Shown piece by piece: positions 1 to 9,087 of a stretch of 64,000 bases of DNA; position 1 is the first letter of the stretch; each line of letters begins with the position of its first letter. The DNA comes from Aurantiacibacter spongiae (GTDB taxonomy: Bacteria; Pseudomonadota; Alphaproteobacteria; Sphingomonadales; Sphingomonadaceae): contig NZ_RPFZ01000001.1 in the NCBI RefSeq assembly GCF_003815535.1, positions 1,674,001 to 1,738,000 on the forward strand, in the 5' to 3' direction. The translations under genes were made by a program, and so were the position numbers. A model generated the notes under the pieces. It was not told the origin of the DNA and ran no database searches. It worked only from the letters and a program-made list of their open reading frames with translations.

Positions 1-91
1 CCTGCTCGGTCGGCTCTTCCGCAACAGCCTGCTCGCCTCCGGGCAGAAGCCGACCCTGCGTCAGCTCTACGACCGGATGCGCCGGAGTTGA
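1..91 (+). CDS. C-terminal fragment of unidentified protein (5' end outside window)
   Basis: An open frame enters from the left edge (first complete codon at base 2) and stops at a TGA at 89-91. It gives about 29 residues ending in a basic tail (LYDRMRRS). The segment is rich in Leu and Arg and I do not recognise a family from so little. It converges on glnD, whose stop lies only 5 bases further on, so there is almost no intergenic space. That spacing and codon use like the neighbours suggest a real gene end, but the function cannot be read here. Confidence 0.4.
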   Translation, partial: LLGRLFRNSLLASGQKPTLRQLYDRMRRS

Positions 92-96
92 TGGAA

Positions 97-2904
97 TCAG
101 CCGGCGGGTTCGGCCTGCCTGTCCGTGCCCATGCCCGCGTCCTTCCCCTTGCGGGAGGCCTGCGCGGGCGTTCCGGCGGCGATGGCTTCCAGCAACGCCG
201 CCTCGACCCGGTCCTGCCTCGCCTCGCTCAACAGCTTGTCGCCCAGCAGATCGGTCACGTAGAAGGTATCGACCGCGCGTTCCCCGTATTGCGTGATATG
301 CGCGGAATTGACGATCAGGCTCTGTTCGAACATCGCCCGCGTCAGGCGATTGAGCAGCGCGGGCCGGTCGGTCGCGTTGACCTCGATCACGGTGAAGCGG
401 TTGGACGCCGCGTTGTCGAACACGATCAGCGGACTGACGCTGAAATGTTCGGCACGCGTCCGCGGTAGCGGGCGCCGGGCGAGGCTCGGCACCATGTCGA
501 TGCGCCCGGCTAGCGAATCCTCGATACTCTTCTGAAGCCGATCGAGCTGCGCGGGTTCGCGGAACGGCTTGCCCAGCGGATCCTGTACCAGGAAATTATC
601 GACCGCCGTGCCCATCCGCCCGGTATGGATACGCGCATCTATGATGTTGCCGCCGGCCAGGTTGATGGCGCCGGCGATACGGAAGAACAGGCCGGGATGG
701 TCGTCGGCGATTACCGTGACGAGCGTCGCACCGAGGGCCTGATAGTATTCGGTATGGATCGAAAGTTTGTCGCCCCGATCCCGCGCGGCGCAATAATGCG
801 GCAGGTTGATCGCGATGACGTCTTCCGGCTCGGCGATCCAGTAGGCATCGTCGAACCGGTCGGCCGTTTCGTCCACCATCGCGGCTCGGCCGCCCAGCAG
901 GGTGCGTACGGCGTCTTTCTTGGCTGCGACCCGCGCCTCCCGGCCACGAGCCTTGTGGCCGAGGCGGAGCCGCTCGACCGCGTTGTCGTAAAGTTCGGCC
1001 AGCAGCTGCCGCTTCCAGCTGTTCCACACGCCGGGGCCGACCGCGCGGATGTCGACGATGGTGAGGATGGTGAGCAACCGCAACCGCTCCAGCCCCTGTA
1101 CCTCCCCCACGAAATCGGCGATGGTCTTGGGGTCGGACAGGTCGCGCTTGAACGCGGTCGCGCTCATCAGCAGGTGATAGCGCACCAGCCAGCTCACAAG
1201 TTCGGTTTCGTTGCGGTCGAGCCCGAGACGCGGGCAGACGCGCAGCGCCACCTCCGCACCCAGGATGGAATGATCCCCGCCGCGCCCCTTGGCGATGTCA
1301 TGGAGCAGAACCGCGACGAACAGCGCGGTGCGATACTTGATGTTGCGCGCCAGGCCGGTGGCAAGCGGATGATCCTCCTGCAGCTCCCCGCGTTCGATCC
1401 GGCCCAGCAGGCCGATGGCGCGGATGGTGTGCTCGTCGACAGTGTAATGGTGGTACATGTCGAACTGCATCTGCGCGTTGACCTTGCCGAAATCGGGCAG
1501 GAAGCGGCCGAACACGCCGGCCTCGTTCATCCAGCGCAGTACGGTCTCGGGATCGCGACGCCCGGCAAGGACTTGCAGGAACAGCGCGTTGGCCCGTTCG
1601 TCGCGGCGCACTGCGCCGTCGATCAGCGCGGCGTCGCGGCGCGCCATGCGGATGGTTCCGGGGTGCACCTCCAGCCCCTCGCGCTCGGCGATCGCGAAGA
1701 TTTCCAGCAGGCGCACGGGGTCGTGCCGGAACCAGTCGTCTTCCGGCGCGGCGATCTTGCCGCCTTCGACCGGATAGCCCTCGATCCGGCGGGCGGGCTT
1801 CAGCGAGGAAAACAGTTCGGCGATGACGCTGCGCTCGGTCGTCTCCTCCTCCAGATGGGCGAGGAACACCCCCGTCAGGTGTCCGACATGCTTGGCCTGC
1901 AGGAAATAGAACTGCATGAACCGCTCCACGGGACTTTTCCCCGGGCGTTCGGCGTAGTTCATGCGGTCCGCCACCTCGCGCTGCATGTCGAAGGTCAGCC
2001 GGTCCTCGGCGCGGCCCGCGATGGTGTGCAGATGCGCGCGCACCGCCAGCAGGAAACCTTCGGCCCGGCGAAAGGTGCGGTATTCCTTCTCGGTGAAAAG
2101 ACCCTTCTCGATCAACTCGCGGGCATTGCGAACGCGGTGCAGGTACTTGCCGATCCAGTAGAGCGTGTGAAGGTCGCGCAGACCGCCCTTTCCGTCCTTG
2201 ATGTTCGGCTCGACGACATAGCGCGAATCGCCCATCCGCTTGTGCCGGGCATCGCGTTCGGCCAGCTTGGCGGCGACGAATTCGCTTTCGGTGCCGGGCA
2301 CCACCTCGTTCCAGAAGCGCGCGGCGGCGGCATCGTAGACGTCCTGATCTCCCCACAGGAATCGCCCCTCCAGCAGCGCGGTACGGATGGTGATGTCTTC
2401 CCTAGCCATCCGGCTGACCTCGTCGAGCGAGCGGCTCGAATGCCCGACCGTCAGGCCCAGATCCCAGAGGTAATAGAGCATCGCCTCGATCACCTGCTCG
2501 CACCAGGACGTCGGCTTGCCCGGCGTGATGAAGGCGATGTCGATATCGGAATGCGGCGCCATCTCGCCGCGTCCGTATCCGCCCACCGCCATCAGCGCGA
2601 TGCGTTCGCCGGTGCTGCGGTTGGCGACCGGGTAGACGTCTTCCACCACGTGATCGTGGATCACGCGGATCAACTGATCCACGAGGAAGGCATGACCATG
2701 GGCGATGGCGTGGCCGGCATTGGGCTTGACCTCCAGCCGCGATGCCAGTTCCGCGCGGCCGCTCGCCAGAGCATCCCTGAGCAGCGCGACGATCGCCATG
2801 CGCGCGGCTTGCGCACCCGTTTCCTCCACGGCATCGGCGATCGCGCCGGCCAGCCGGCGACGGTCCAGCACCGCGCGTTGCCGGGGGATGACGGGAAGGC
2901 TCAT
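97..2904 (-). CDS. glnD: [Protein-PII] uridylyltransferase / uridylyl-removing enzyme
   Basis: Bifunctional nitrogen sensor that uridylylates PII proteins under low glutamine and de-uridylylates them under high glutamine, acting in the cytoplasm. The 935 residues match the usual length (about 890-950). Seen in order: a nucleotidyltransferase core with GGYGRGEMAPHSDIDI near residues 108-123 (the two Asp residues bind metal), a PII-uridylyltransferase helical region, an HD hydrolase motif (LLHDIAKGRGGDHS) near residue 530, and two C-terminal ACT domains at roughly 735-815 and 850-925 that bind glutamine. ATG start at 2904. The gene is divergent from lgt; the 152-bp gap has no clear promoter motif. 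Neither glnB nor amtB is in the window. Confidence 0.96.
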   Translation of the reverse strand: MSLPVIPRQRAVLDRRRLAGAIADAVEETGAQAARMAIVALLRDALASGRAELASRLEVKPNAGHAIAHGHAFLVDQLIRVIHDHVVEDVYPVANRSTGERIALMAVGGYGRGEMAPHSDIDIAFITPGKPTSWCEQVIEAMLYYLWDLGLTVGHSSRSLDEVSRMAREDITIRTALLEGRFLWGDQDVYDAAAARFWNEVVPGTESEFVAAKLAERDARHKRMGDSRYVVEPNIKDGKGGLRDLHTLYWIGKYLHRVRNARELIEKGLFTEKEYRTFRRAEGFLLAVRAHLHTIAGRAEDRLTFDMQREVADRMNYAERPGKSPVERFMQFYFLQAKHVGHLTGVFLAHLEEETTERSVIAELFSSLKPARRIEGYPVEGGKIAAPEDDWFRHDPVRLLEIFAIAEREGLEVHPGTIRMARRDAALIDGAVRRDERANALFLQVLAGRRDPETVLRWMNEAGVFGRFLPDFGKVNAQMQFDMYHHYTVDEHTIRAIGLLGRIERGELQEDHPLATGLARNIKYRTALFVAVLLHDIAKGRGGDHSILGAEVALRVCPRLGLDRNETELVSWLVRYHLLMSATAFKRDLSDPKTIADFVGEVQGLERLRLLTILTIVDIRAVGPGVWNSWKRQLLAELYDNAVERLRLGHKARGREARVAAKKDAVRTLLGGRAAMVDETADRFDDAYWIAEPEDVIAINLPHYCAARDRGDKLSIHTEYYQALGATLVTVIADDHPGLFFRIAGAINLAGGNIIDARIHTGRMGTAVDNFLVQDPLGKPFREPAQLDRLQKSIEDSLAGRIDMVPSLARRPLPRTRAEHFSVSPLIVFDNAASNRFTVIEVNATDRPALLNRLTRAMFEQSLIVNSAHITQYGERAVDTFYVTDLLGDKLLSEARQDRVEAALLEAIAAGTPAQASRKGKDAGMGTDRQAEPAG

Positions 2905-3056
2905 GACAGGCGAGATAAGCGCGCAGCGCCGCTTTGCAAAGCGAGCCGGGCCGGCGGGCGGCGCGGGAGGGCTTTCATGGCCCGGGCGAGTGTGCCAAGG
3001 CGCGGGGCGATGAGGGCCGCTCGGCTGGCGGCCAGGTGTTTTCGGAAGGCGTATTC

Positions 3057-4028
3057 ATGCTCGACATGCTGGCCGCGGCATCGAACGATGTCCTCCGCTG
3101 GAGCGAACTCGGCCTGAAGCCGGGCATCGATCTCGGCTTCTTCACGCTGCGCTTCTATTCGCTCGCCTACATTGCCGGGCTGGTGGTCGGCTACTGGCAC
3201 CTGTCGAAGATGGTGAAGGCCCCCGGCGCACCCATGGCGCAGGTCCATGTCGACGACCTGTTCTTCTACTGCATGCTCGGCATCATCATCGGCGGACGGC
3301 TGGGCTATCTCACCTTCTACGAACCGGGCCTGTGGACCGATTTCTCGGGCGAGGGCTGGGTCAGCTGGCGCGCCCTGCGCATGTGGGACGGGGGCATGAG
3401 CTTCCACGGCGGAGTGATCGGAACGGTGATCGCCATCGCCTATGTCAGCTGGCGCGGCGGCCTGCCGTTCATTCGCGTGTGCGACTACATCGCCACCAAT
3501 GTCGGCTTCGGCATGTTTTTCGGCCGGATCGCGAACTTCATCAACGGCGAGTTGTGGGGCCGGCCGGCCGGCGAGGGCGTGCCCTGGGCGATGACCTTCT
3601 GCGACCAGGCCCCGCGGCCCGGCATCGCCTGCGCATCGAGCAACATCGCCCGCCATCCGAGCCAGCTTTACGAAGCCGGGCTCGAGGGGCTGCTGGTCGT
3701 CGTGGTGCTGCTGTCGCTGTTCTGGCTGACCCGCGCGCGCTACCGCCCGGCGTTGCTGGTGGGCGTGTTCACCGTGATGATTTCCGCCGGACGGTTCATC
3801 GTCGAATTCTTCCGAGAGCCCGACAGCCAGCTGGCCGACTTCGCCGCGCGCAGCGGCCTCAACATGGGACAGTGGTTGACGATCCCGCTGTTCCTCGTCG
3901 GTTGCGGTCTGGTGATCTGGGCGCTGATGCGTCCGCCGGTCGCCAGCGGCGCTTCCGTGCGGGCCCGGGCCGCGGCGAAGACCCCGGCCCCCGCCGCACC
4001 GGCTTCGGGCCGAAGCGGGGCTTCTTGA
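3057..4028 (+). CDS. lgt: Prolipoprotein diacylglyceryl transferase
   Basis: Inner-membrane enzyme that moves diacylglycerol from phosphatidylglycerol to the lipobox cysteine of prolipoproteins, the first step of lipoprotein maturation. The 323-residue product has about seven hydrophobic segments and the Lgt signature GRIANFINGELWGR at about residues 156-169. A conserved His lies in MSFHGG near residue 117, and an Arg in GGRLGY. The open frame extends 41 codons upstream, but the ATG at 3057 starts directly before the first amphipathic/hydrophobic segment and fits family N termini. The C terminus adds an Ala/Pro-rich tail of about 30 residues. The gene overlaps the next one by four bases (TTGA), suggesting coupled translation. 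The window encodes many lipoproteins that would be substrates. Confidence 0.95.
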   Translation: MLDMLAAASNDVLRWSELGLKPGIDLGFFTLRFYSLAYIAGLVVGYWHLSKMVKAPGAPMAQVHVDDLFFYCMLGIIIGGRLGYLTFYEPGLWTDFSGEGWVSWRALRMWDGGMSFHGGVIGTVIAIAYVSWRGGLPFIRVCDYIATNVGFGMFFGRIANFINGELWGRPAGEGVPWAMTFCDQAPRPGIACASSNIARHPSQLYEAGLEGLLVVVVLLSLFWLTRARYRPALLVGVFTVMISAGRFIVEFFREPDSQLADFAARSGLNMGQWLTIPLFLVGCGLVIWALMRPPVASGASVRARAAAKTPAPAAPASGRSGAS

Positions 4029-5110
4029 GCCCGCCCGGGGGGCAGGATGATCGGCGGCGCGATCTCGCCGATACCTTCCGGCGCCTGATCGCCGCCACCG
4101 GCCCGATCAGCCTGATGCAGTATATGGGGGAGAGCAACGCCCGCTATTACGCGGATCGCGATCCGCTGGGCAGCGCCGGAGATTTCGTCACCGCGCCAGA
4201 GATCAGCCAGATGTTCGGCGAACTGATCGGCCTGTGGCTCGCCGACATGTGGATTCGCGCCGGGCGTACCGAGCCTGTCCACTACGTCGAGCTGGGGCCG
4301 GGTCGCGGCACGCTGGCGCGCGATGCGGCAAGGGCAATGAGGCGCTACGGGCTGGAACCGAAGCTGCATCTGGTCGAAGGATCGACCCGGCTGCGCGACG
4401 TACAGCTGGAACAGGTGCCGGGCGCGATCCACCACGACGACCTTTCGACCGTGCCGATGGTCGGCCCGGTGCTGCTGGTCGCGAACGAATTCCTCGACGC
4501 GCTGCCGGTTCGCCAGCTGGTCAGGACCGACGCCGGCTGGCGCGAGGTGATGGTGGCCGTCGGGGAAGACGGTCGCTTCGTCGAGACCGCCGGCCAGCGC
4601 CCGATGGATTCCGCCGTGCCCGAGGCGCGCCGCGACGCGCCGGCCGGAACGGTGATCGAGACGTCGCCCGCCTCCGCGGCCATCCTGTTCGAGGTCGCCG
4701 GTCGCCTTGCCGCCCAGGACGGGGCGGCGCTGTTCATCGACTACGGCTATCGCGGCGGACGCAGCGGATCGACCTTGCAGGCGGTGCGCGGCCACAGGAA
4801 GGCCGGGGTGTTCGACGCTCCGGGAGAGGTGGACCTTTCCGCCCATGTCGATTTCGCGCAGATGGAACAGATCGCCCGATCGCGCGGTGCCCGCGTTCTC
4901 GGAACGGTTGAGCAGGGCGAATGGCTGCGCGCGCTGGGTATTGCGGAGCGTGCCGACGCGCTGGCGGAGTTCGCGCCCCAGCATGCCGAGGCGCTCGCCC
5001 GCGCGCGCGACCGGCTTGTCGACGCAGACCAGATGGGGGAATTGTTCAAGGTCATGGGCCTCGCCGCGCCCGACTGGCCCGATGGGGTCGGTTTCCCGGC
5101 CGCGACCTAG
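4025..5110 (+). CDS. Class I SAM-dependent methyltransferase, MidA/NDUFAF7 family
   Basis: Family PF02636 (DUF185). The mitochondrial relative NDUFAF7 dimethylates an arginine of complex I subunit NDUFS2, so the bacterial protein may act on NuoD; that is family knowledge, not shown here. The 361 residues carry the SAM-binding glycine motif VELGPGRGTLARD at about residues 88-100 and a later acidic LLVANEFLDALPVRQ segment typical of the family. The start is taken as TTG at 4025, which overlaps the lgt stop as TTGA; no ATG or GTG fits before the conserved DTFRRLIAATGPISL segment. The 3' end overlaps the convergent transporter gene by 4 bases. Confidence 0.85.
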   Translation: MSPPGGQDDRRRDLADTFRRLIAATGPISLMQYMGESNARYYADRDPLGSAGDFVTAPEISQMFGELIGLWLADMWIRAGRTEPVHYVELGPGRGTLARDAARAMRRYGLEPKLHLVEGSTRLRDVQLEQVPGAIHHDDLSTVPMVGPVLLVANEFLDALPVRQLVRTDAGWREVMVAVGEDGRFVETAGQRPMDSAVPEARRDAPAGTVIETSPASAAILFEVAGRLAAQDGAALFIDYGYRGGRSGSTLQAVRGHRKAGVFDAPGEVDLSAHVDFAQMEQIARSRGARVLGTVEQGEWLRALGIAERADALAEFAPQHAEALARARDRLVDADQMGELFKVMGLAAPDWPDGVGFPAAT

Positions 5111-6651
5111 CGCGCTATCTCGTCCAGCAGCCACGCCGCTGACCGTTCCGGCGTCCACTTGTCCTCGTCGCGGTCGACCGCGAAGTTCGCCTGCCGCATG
5201 GTTGCCACGTCGACAGCTCCGAGCAGCGGTTCGAGCGCGGCTTTCAGCCGCTCATCGTCGCGAATGCGGGGGCTCAGGAGGATGATCGCGTCGTAGCCGG
5301 GCAGCGCCTCGCGCGGGTCGGCCAGGATCGTCAGACCGTCCGCGGCGATGCGCCCGTCCGAGGTGTAGGCGCTGATGACGTCCGCTTCTCCGGAAGCGAG
5401 CGCGTTGTACATGAAGGTGGGCGAGAAGGTGCGCCGGGCCGCGAAGCGCAGGGCGTAGGCATCGCGCAGGTTTTCCCATTCGGGTCGCTCGAACCATTCG
5501 GGATCGCCGCCCATGACAAGGCGCGGCGCTACCCGGGCGAGATCGGCGATACTGGCGACGCCAAGGTCGCGCGCGCGTTCCCGCCGCATGGCGAGGCCGT
5601 AGGCGTTCTCGAAACCCAGCCGACCGAGCACCAGCGTACCGGTATTGGCCTGCTCCCACCGCACGATCTCCTCGTACGTCGCCCCGCGGCCCGGGTTGTC
5701 GGTCCGTCCGAGCTGATTGGTCCAGATCGTCCCGGTGTAGTCGATGGCGATGTCGATCGCCCCGCTCGCGACCGCATTGTGGACGACCGCGCTGCCCAGT
5801 CCCTCCCGATATTCGACCGCGTATCCGGCATCCTCCAGCACGGAACCGATGGCGCGGGCGAGGACGTATTGCTCGGAAAAGCTCTTGGCTCCGATCACCA
5901 CCGTCCCGCGCCCCTCGTCCGTGCCGAAATCGACCAGCGAGAGGGCCGCCCCGCCGATCCCCGCCAGCGCAAGCCCCGCGCCGATCCAGCAAAGCCACGG
6001 CCGGCGCGTGCTAAAACCGCGCTCCACCAGTCCGAACAGCGCATCGGCGACGAGCGCGAGGCCGGCACTGGCGATACAGCCGGCCAGCACCAGCACCCAG
6101 TTCTGCGTCTGCAATCCGGCAAAGATCGGATCGCCGAGCGAGCGCTGGCCGATCGTGGTGGCCAGCGTGGCCGCGCCGATGGTCCAGACGCTCGCCGTGC
6201 GGATGCCGGCCATGACATAGGGAGCGACGAGCGGCGCCTGCACCAGCCGCAGCTTCTGCCACGCTGTCATCCCCATTCCGTCCGCGGCCTCGATCACCTC
6301 GGCATCGAGGTTGGCGAGCGCGGTGACGGCGTTCCTCAGGATCGGCAGCAGCGCGTAAAGCGCCAGCGCCAGCCAGGCGGGCAGGAAGCCCAGTGTGGGC
6401 AAGCCTTCCCCCAACACCGTCCGCAGGGCGAGCAGCAGGGGAAAGAACAGCGCCAGCAGCGCCAGCGCGGGAATGGTCTGCACGAGGCTGGCGAAGGCGA
6501 GCGCGATGCGGGCGACGGCGGGGGAGCGACCGGCCCACACGGCCAGGGGCAGGGCGACGGCTATCCCGAGGGACACGGCGGCGGCGCAGAGCAGGACATG
6601 CTCGGCCAGTTGTGGTCCCAGGCCGAGGAGCGCGTCGCCGAGGCCGCCCAT
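5107..6651 (-). CDS. Glycine betaine/choline-type ABC transporter, fused permease and substrate-binding protein
   Basis: A 514-residue fusion. The N-terminal half (about 1-230) is a ProW/OpuBB-like permease with about six membrane helices and a LVQTIPALALLALFFPL segment. The C-terminal half (about 250-514) is an OpuAC-like binding domain starting at GTVVIGAKSFSEQY. In this type the binding domain sits in the periplasm tethered to the permease, so each dimer carries its own receptors. Likely substrate is a quaternary amine such as betaine, choline or carnitine (inference from family). Start ATG at 6651 shares one base with the stop of the ATPase gene upstream (TGATG), so the two form an operon. 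Confidence 0.9.
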   Translation of the reverse strand: MGGLGDALLGLGPQLAEHVLLCAAAVSLGIAVALPLAVWAGRSPAVARIALAFASLVQTIPALALLALFFPLLLALRTVLGEGLPTLGFLPAWLALALYALLPILRNAVTALANLDAEVIEAADGMGMTAWQKLRLVQAPLVAPYVMAGIRTASVWTIGAATLATTIGQRSLGDPIFAGLQTQNWVLVLAGCIASAGLALVADALFGLVERGFSTRRPWLCWIGAGLALAGIGGAALSLVDFGTDEGRGTVVIGAKSFSEQYVLARAIGSVLEDAGYAVEYREGLGSAVVHNAVASGAIDIAIDYTGTIWTNQLGRTDNPGRGATYEEIVRWEQANTGTLVLGRLGFENAYGLAMRRERARDLGVASIADLARVAPRLVMGGDPEWFERPEWENLRDAYALRFAARRTFSPTFMYNALASGEADVISAYTSDGRIAADGLTILADPREALPGYDAIILLSPRIRDDERLKAALEPLLGAVDVATMRQANFAVDRDEDKWTPERSAAWLLDEIAR

Positions 6652-7415
6652 CAGGTCAGGTCCGCCAGGGCGCGGGCCTGGGCCCGCGGTACGGCAACGA
6701 GCGCCTGCGCCACGTCCCCCCCGCCGCCCGCCAGCAATTCGCGCGGAGTTGCGTCGGCGACGATCCGTCCGCCGTCCATGACCAGCACGCGCGTTCCCAG
6801 CAGCAGGGCCTCGGCCATGTCGTGCGTGACCATGACGGTGGTCAGCCCCAGTTCGGCATGCAGCCGCTTGACCCTTTCTCCCAGCGCGTCCCGGGTAACG
6901 GGGTCCAGCGCGCCGAACGGTTCGTCCATCAGCAGCAGCGGCGGTTCCCCCGCCAGTGCCCGCGCGACGCCGACACGCTGGCGCTGGCCGCCGGAAAGCG
7001 CGTCCGGATAGCGCCCTGCCATCGCGGGATCGAGGTCGACCAACTGGAGAAGGTCGGCGATGCGGCCTTCGGGCGGGTGGCGCCCTTCCAGCCGGGGGAC
7101 AAGGGCGATGTTCTGCGCCACGCTCATGTGGGTGAACAGGCCGATCCCCTGGAACACGTATCCGATCCGGTGGCGCAGCGCAGGGGCGGGGCCGTCGGTA
7201 ACGTCGGCCCCTTCCAGCAGCACCCGGCCCGCGGTCGGTTCGACCAGCCGGTTGACCGTCTTGAGCAAGGTCGATTTGCCCGACCCGCTGGCCCCGACCA
7301 GGGCGACGAATTCCCCGCGCTCGACCGATAGCGAGACGTCGTCGACAGCCGTTACCTCGCCGTAGTGCCGCGATACGCGGTCGAACTGGAGCAAGGGTGG
7401 GGAAGCGCCCGGCAT
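6651..7415 (-). CDS. ABC transporter ATP-binding protein (ProV/OpuCA-like)
   Basis: Cytoplasmic ATPase that powers the fused permease/binding protein encoded just downstream. The 254 residues contain Walker A GASGSGKST (about 41-49), a Q-loop region, the signature LSGGQRQRVGVARAL (about 140-154), Walker B LLLMDEPFGALD (about 160-171) and the switch His in VMVTHD. It is shorter than E. coli ProV (400) because it lacks the C-terminal CBS pair used for ionic-strength sensing, so osmotic regulation must work differently. ATG start at 7415. It is the first gene of a two-gene operon lying head to tail with the histidine kinase upstream (12 bp between). Confidence 0.9.
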   Translation of the reverse strand: MPGASPPLLQFDRVSRHYGEVTAVDDVSLSVERGEFVALVGASGSGKSTLLKTVNRLVEPTAGRVLLEGADVTDGPAPALRHRIGYVFQGIGLFTHMSVAQNIALVPRLEGRHPPEGRIADLLQLVDLDPAMAGRYPDALSGGQRQRVGVARALAGEPPLLLMDEPFGALDPVTRDALGERVKRLHAELGLTTVMVTHDMAEALLLGTRVLVMDGGRIVADATPRELLAGGGGDVAQALVAVPRAQARALADLT

Positions 7416-7427
7416 CGGGCGGGAACG

Positions 7428-8945
7428 CTAACCGGCCAGCGCGTCCTTGGAAACAGTGAGTTCGACGATCAGTCCTTCATCGGTGAAGCGTCGGTCCCAT
7501 TCGCCCTGCAATTGCCCCCTCACGCTCATTTCGACCAGACGGGAGCCGAAGCCGCGTTCGCCCGCATCCACGGCCGGCGGTCCGCCGTGCTCCGTCCAGA
7601 CAAGACCGATGACGTCGCCGCGATCCTCCGCGACCAGATCGACATGGCCATCATCGGCCGACAATGCCCCGTACTTGGCCGAATTGGTCGCCAGTTCGTG
7701 GAAGACCAGCGCCAGCGGCGTGGCGGCGCGATGGTGAATTTCAGCGTCTTCCCCCGACAGGTGCACACGCGGGCCGCCCAGTTCGTCACGATAGGGTTCG
7801 AACAAGGCCGACAGCAGGCCCTGCAGACTTTCCTGCATGGCGGCATCCTGCGGCCTGACGAAATCGTGCGCCCGGCTCAGCGAACGCAGCGTATCGGTCA
7901 GATCCCTCGCGAAGCTTTCGTGTTCCGGCGCCTTGCGCGCCTTCATCGTGGCGAGCCCGATCACGACCGCGAAGATGTTCTTGATGCGGTGCGACAGTTC
8001 CTTGGCGAGCACGTCCCGCTCTTCGGAAAGCTGGCGACCCTCGTCGATGTCGGTCAGCGTACCGAACCAGCGCAGGGGATCGCCGCGCCGTTCCGCCACG
8101 GGTGCCGCCTGCGCCAGCATCCACAGCCAGCCATGCTCCCGGGTGCAAAGACGGAACTCGGCCTCGTACTCTTCTCCGGCCGCGAAGCAGCGCAGCCATT
8201 CCGCTTTCGCCGTTTCCCAGTCTTCGGGATGGATGAAGCGCTTCCAGTGGGTGAGGGTGGCCGGCGGCGTCTCGCCCGTCAGTTCCTTCCACCGCCTGTT
8301 GAAATACTCGAAATTCCCCCTCGCGTCGGCCGACCAGGCGATCTGCGGGACACCGTCGATCATCCGCCGCATCCGCTCCTCGCGTTCGGCGATGGCCCTT
8401 TCGGCCTGCAGGTTTTCGCGCCGGTTGCGCAGGCGCCGAAGCACCGCCTGGCCGAGCACCGCCAGCCCCTCCCGCTGGAAGTCCGACAAGCCTTCTTGAT
8501 TGGGGCGCGTGTCGATTACGCAAAGCGCCCCAAGCGGCGCGCCCTCATCCGAAATCAAGGGCTGGCCGGCATAATAGCGGATGCCCGGATCGCGCGTGAC
8601 GAGATCGTTGTCGACGAAGCGCTCGTCCTCGGTAGCGTCGTGCACTTCCATCAGTTCGCAGGTCTGCATGGCGTGCTGGCAGAAGCTTACCTCGCGCGGG
8701 GTGTCGTCCACCTCCAGCCCCTCGCCCGCGAGGAAGCGCTGGCGCACCTCCTCGACCAGCGTGACCTGCGCTATGGGCACGTTGCACAGCCGCGCCGCGA
8801 AGCTGGCGATGGCGTTGAGTTCGGGATCGTCCTGAAGCGCGTCGACCTCGAAACTGTGCAGGACGCGCAGCCGCTCCGCCTCGTCGTTGTAAACGGGCGA
8901 GGGCTCCGGAACGCCGGACGGCGTTATGGCGACATGTTCGTTCAA
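7428..8945 (-). CDS. GAF-PAS sensor histidine kinase, HWE family
   Basis: The 505-residue protein has a GAF domain (about 25-165), a PAS domain (about 185-305, with FNRRWKELTG) and a kinase core of the HWE class. Phospho-acceptor His lies in ELSHRIKNIFAVV, the ATP lid segment is HELATNSAKYGAL, and the class-defining W-x-E appears as VWTEHGG. No membrane helix is seen, so it is cytosolic. HWE kinases often feed the alphaproteobacterial PhyR-NepR-EcfG stress pathway or respond to light/redox; the GAF lacks an obvious bilin Cys. The start is TTG at 8945 with GGGA a few bases upstream. No partner response regulator is adjacent. Confidence 0.88.
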   Translation of the reverse strand: MNEHVAITPSGVPEPSPVYNDEAERLRVLHSFEVDALQDDPELNAIASFAARLCNVPIAQVTLVEEVRQRFLAGEGLEVDDTPREVSFCQHAMQTCELMEVHDATEDERFVDNDLVTRDPGIRYYAGQPLISDEGAPLGALCVIDTRPNQEGLSDFQREGLAVLGQAVLRRLRNRRENLQAERAIAEREERMRRMIDGVPQIAWSADARGNFEYFNRRWKELTGETPPATLTHWKRFIHPEDWETAKAEWLRCFAAGEEYEAEFRLCTREHGWLWMLAQAAPVAERRGDPLRWFGTLTDIDEGRQLSEERDVLAKELSHRIKNIFAVVIGLATMKARKAPEHESFARDLTDTLRSLSRAHDFVRPQDAAMQESLQGLLSALFEPYRDELGGPRVHLSGEDAEIHHRAATPLALVFHELATNSAKYGALSADDGHVDLVAEDRGDVIGLVWTEHGGPPAVDAGERGFGSRLVEMSVRGQLQGEWDRRFTDEGLIVELTVSKDALAG

Positions 8946-9012
8946 GGTGTTTCCCGTCTCAGCAGAGGCGCTTGTAGCGACAAACGCCGCGATGCGCGAG
9001 TCCTCTCGCCCC

Positions 9013-9024
9013 CGGTTGCAACCG
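9013..9024. promoter_or_regulatory. Perfect 12-bp palindrome CGGTTGCAACCG, candidate operator
   Basis: CGGTTGCAACCG reads the same on both strands and is followed 4 bases later by another CGGTT half-site (9029-9033). It lies between the kinase and the divergent ivd gene, about 64 bp before the ivd start. The form resembles LacI- or TetR-type operators. The regulator is unknown and none is encoded next to it. Confidence 0.3.
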
Positions 9025-9087
9025 TTACCGGTTTGCGCTCGTGCGCGCTATTGCTAGGGCGAGGGGGAAACGAAGGAGAGCAGACCC

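Noticed and set aside
625-3117. Long plus-strand open frame opposite glnD
   Set aside because: Mirror of a high-GC coding region; residues are His/Gln/Arg/Asp-rich without motifs, while glnD is unambiguous.
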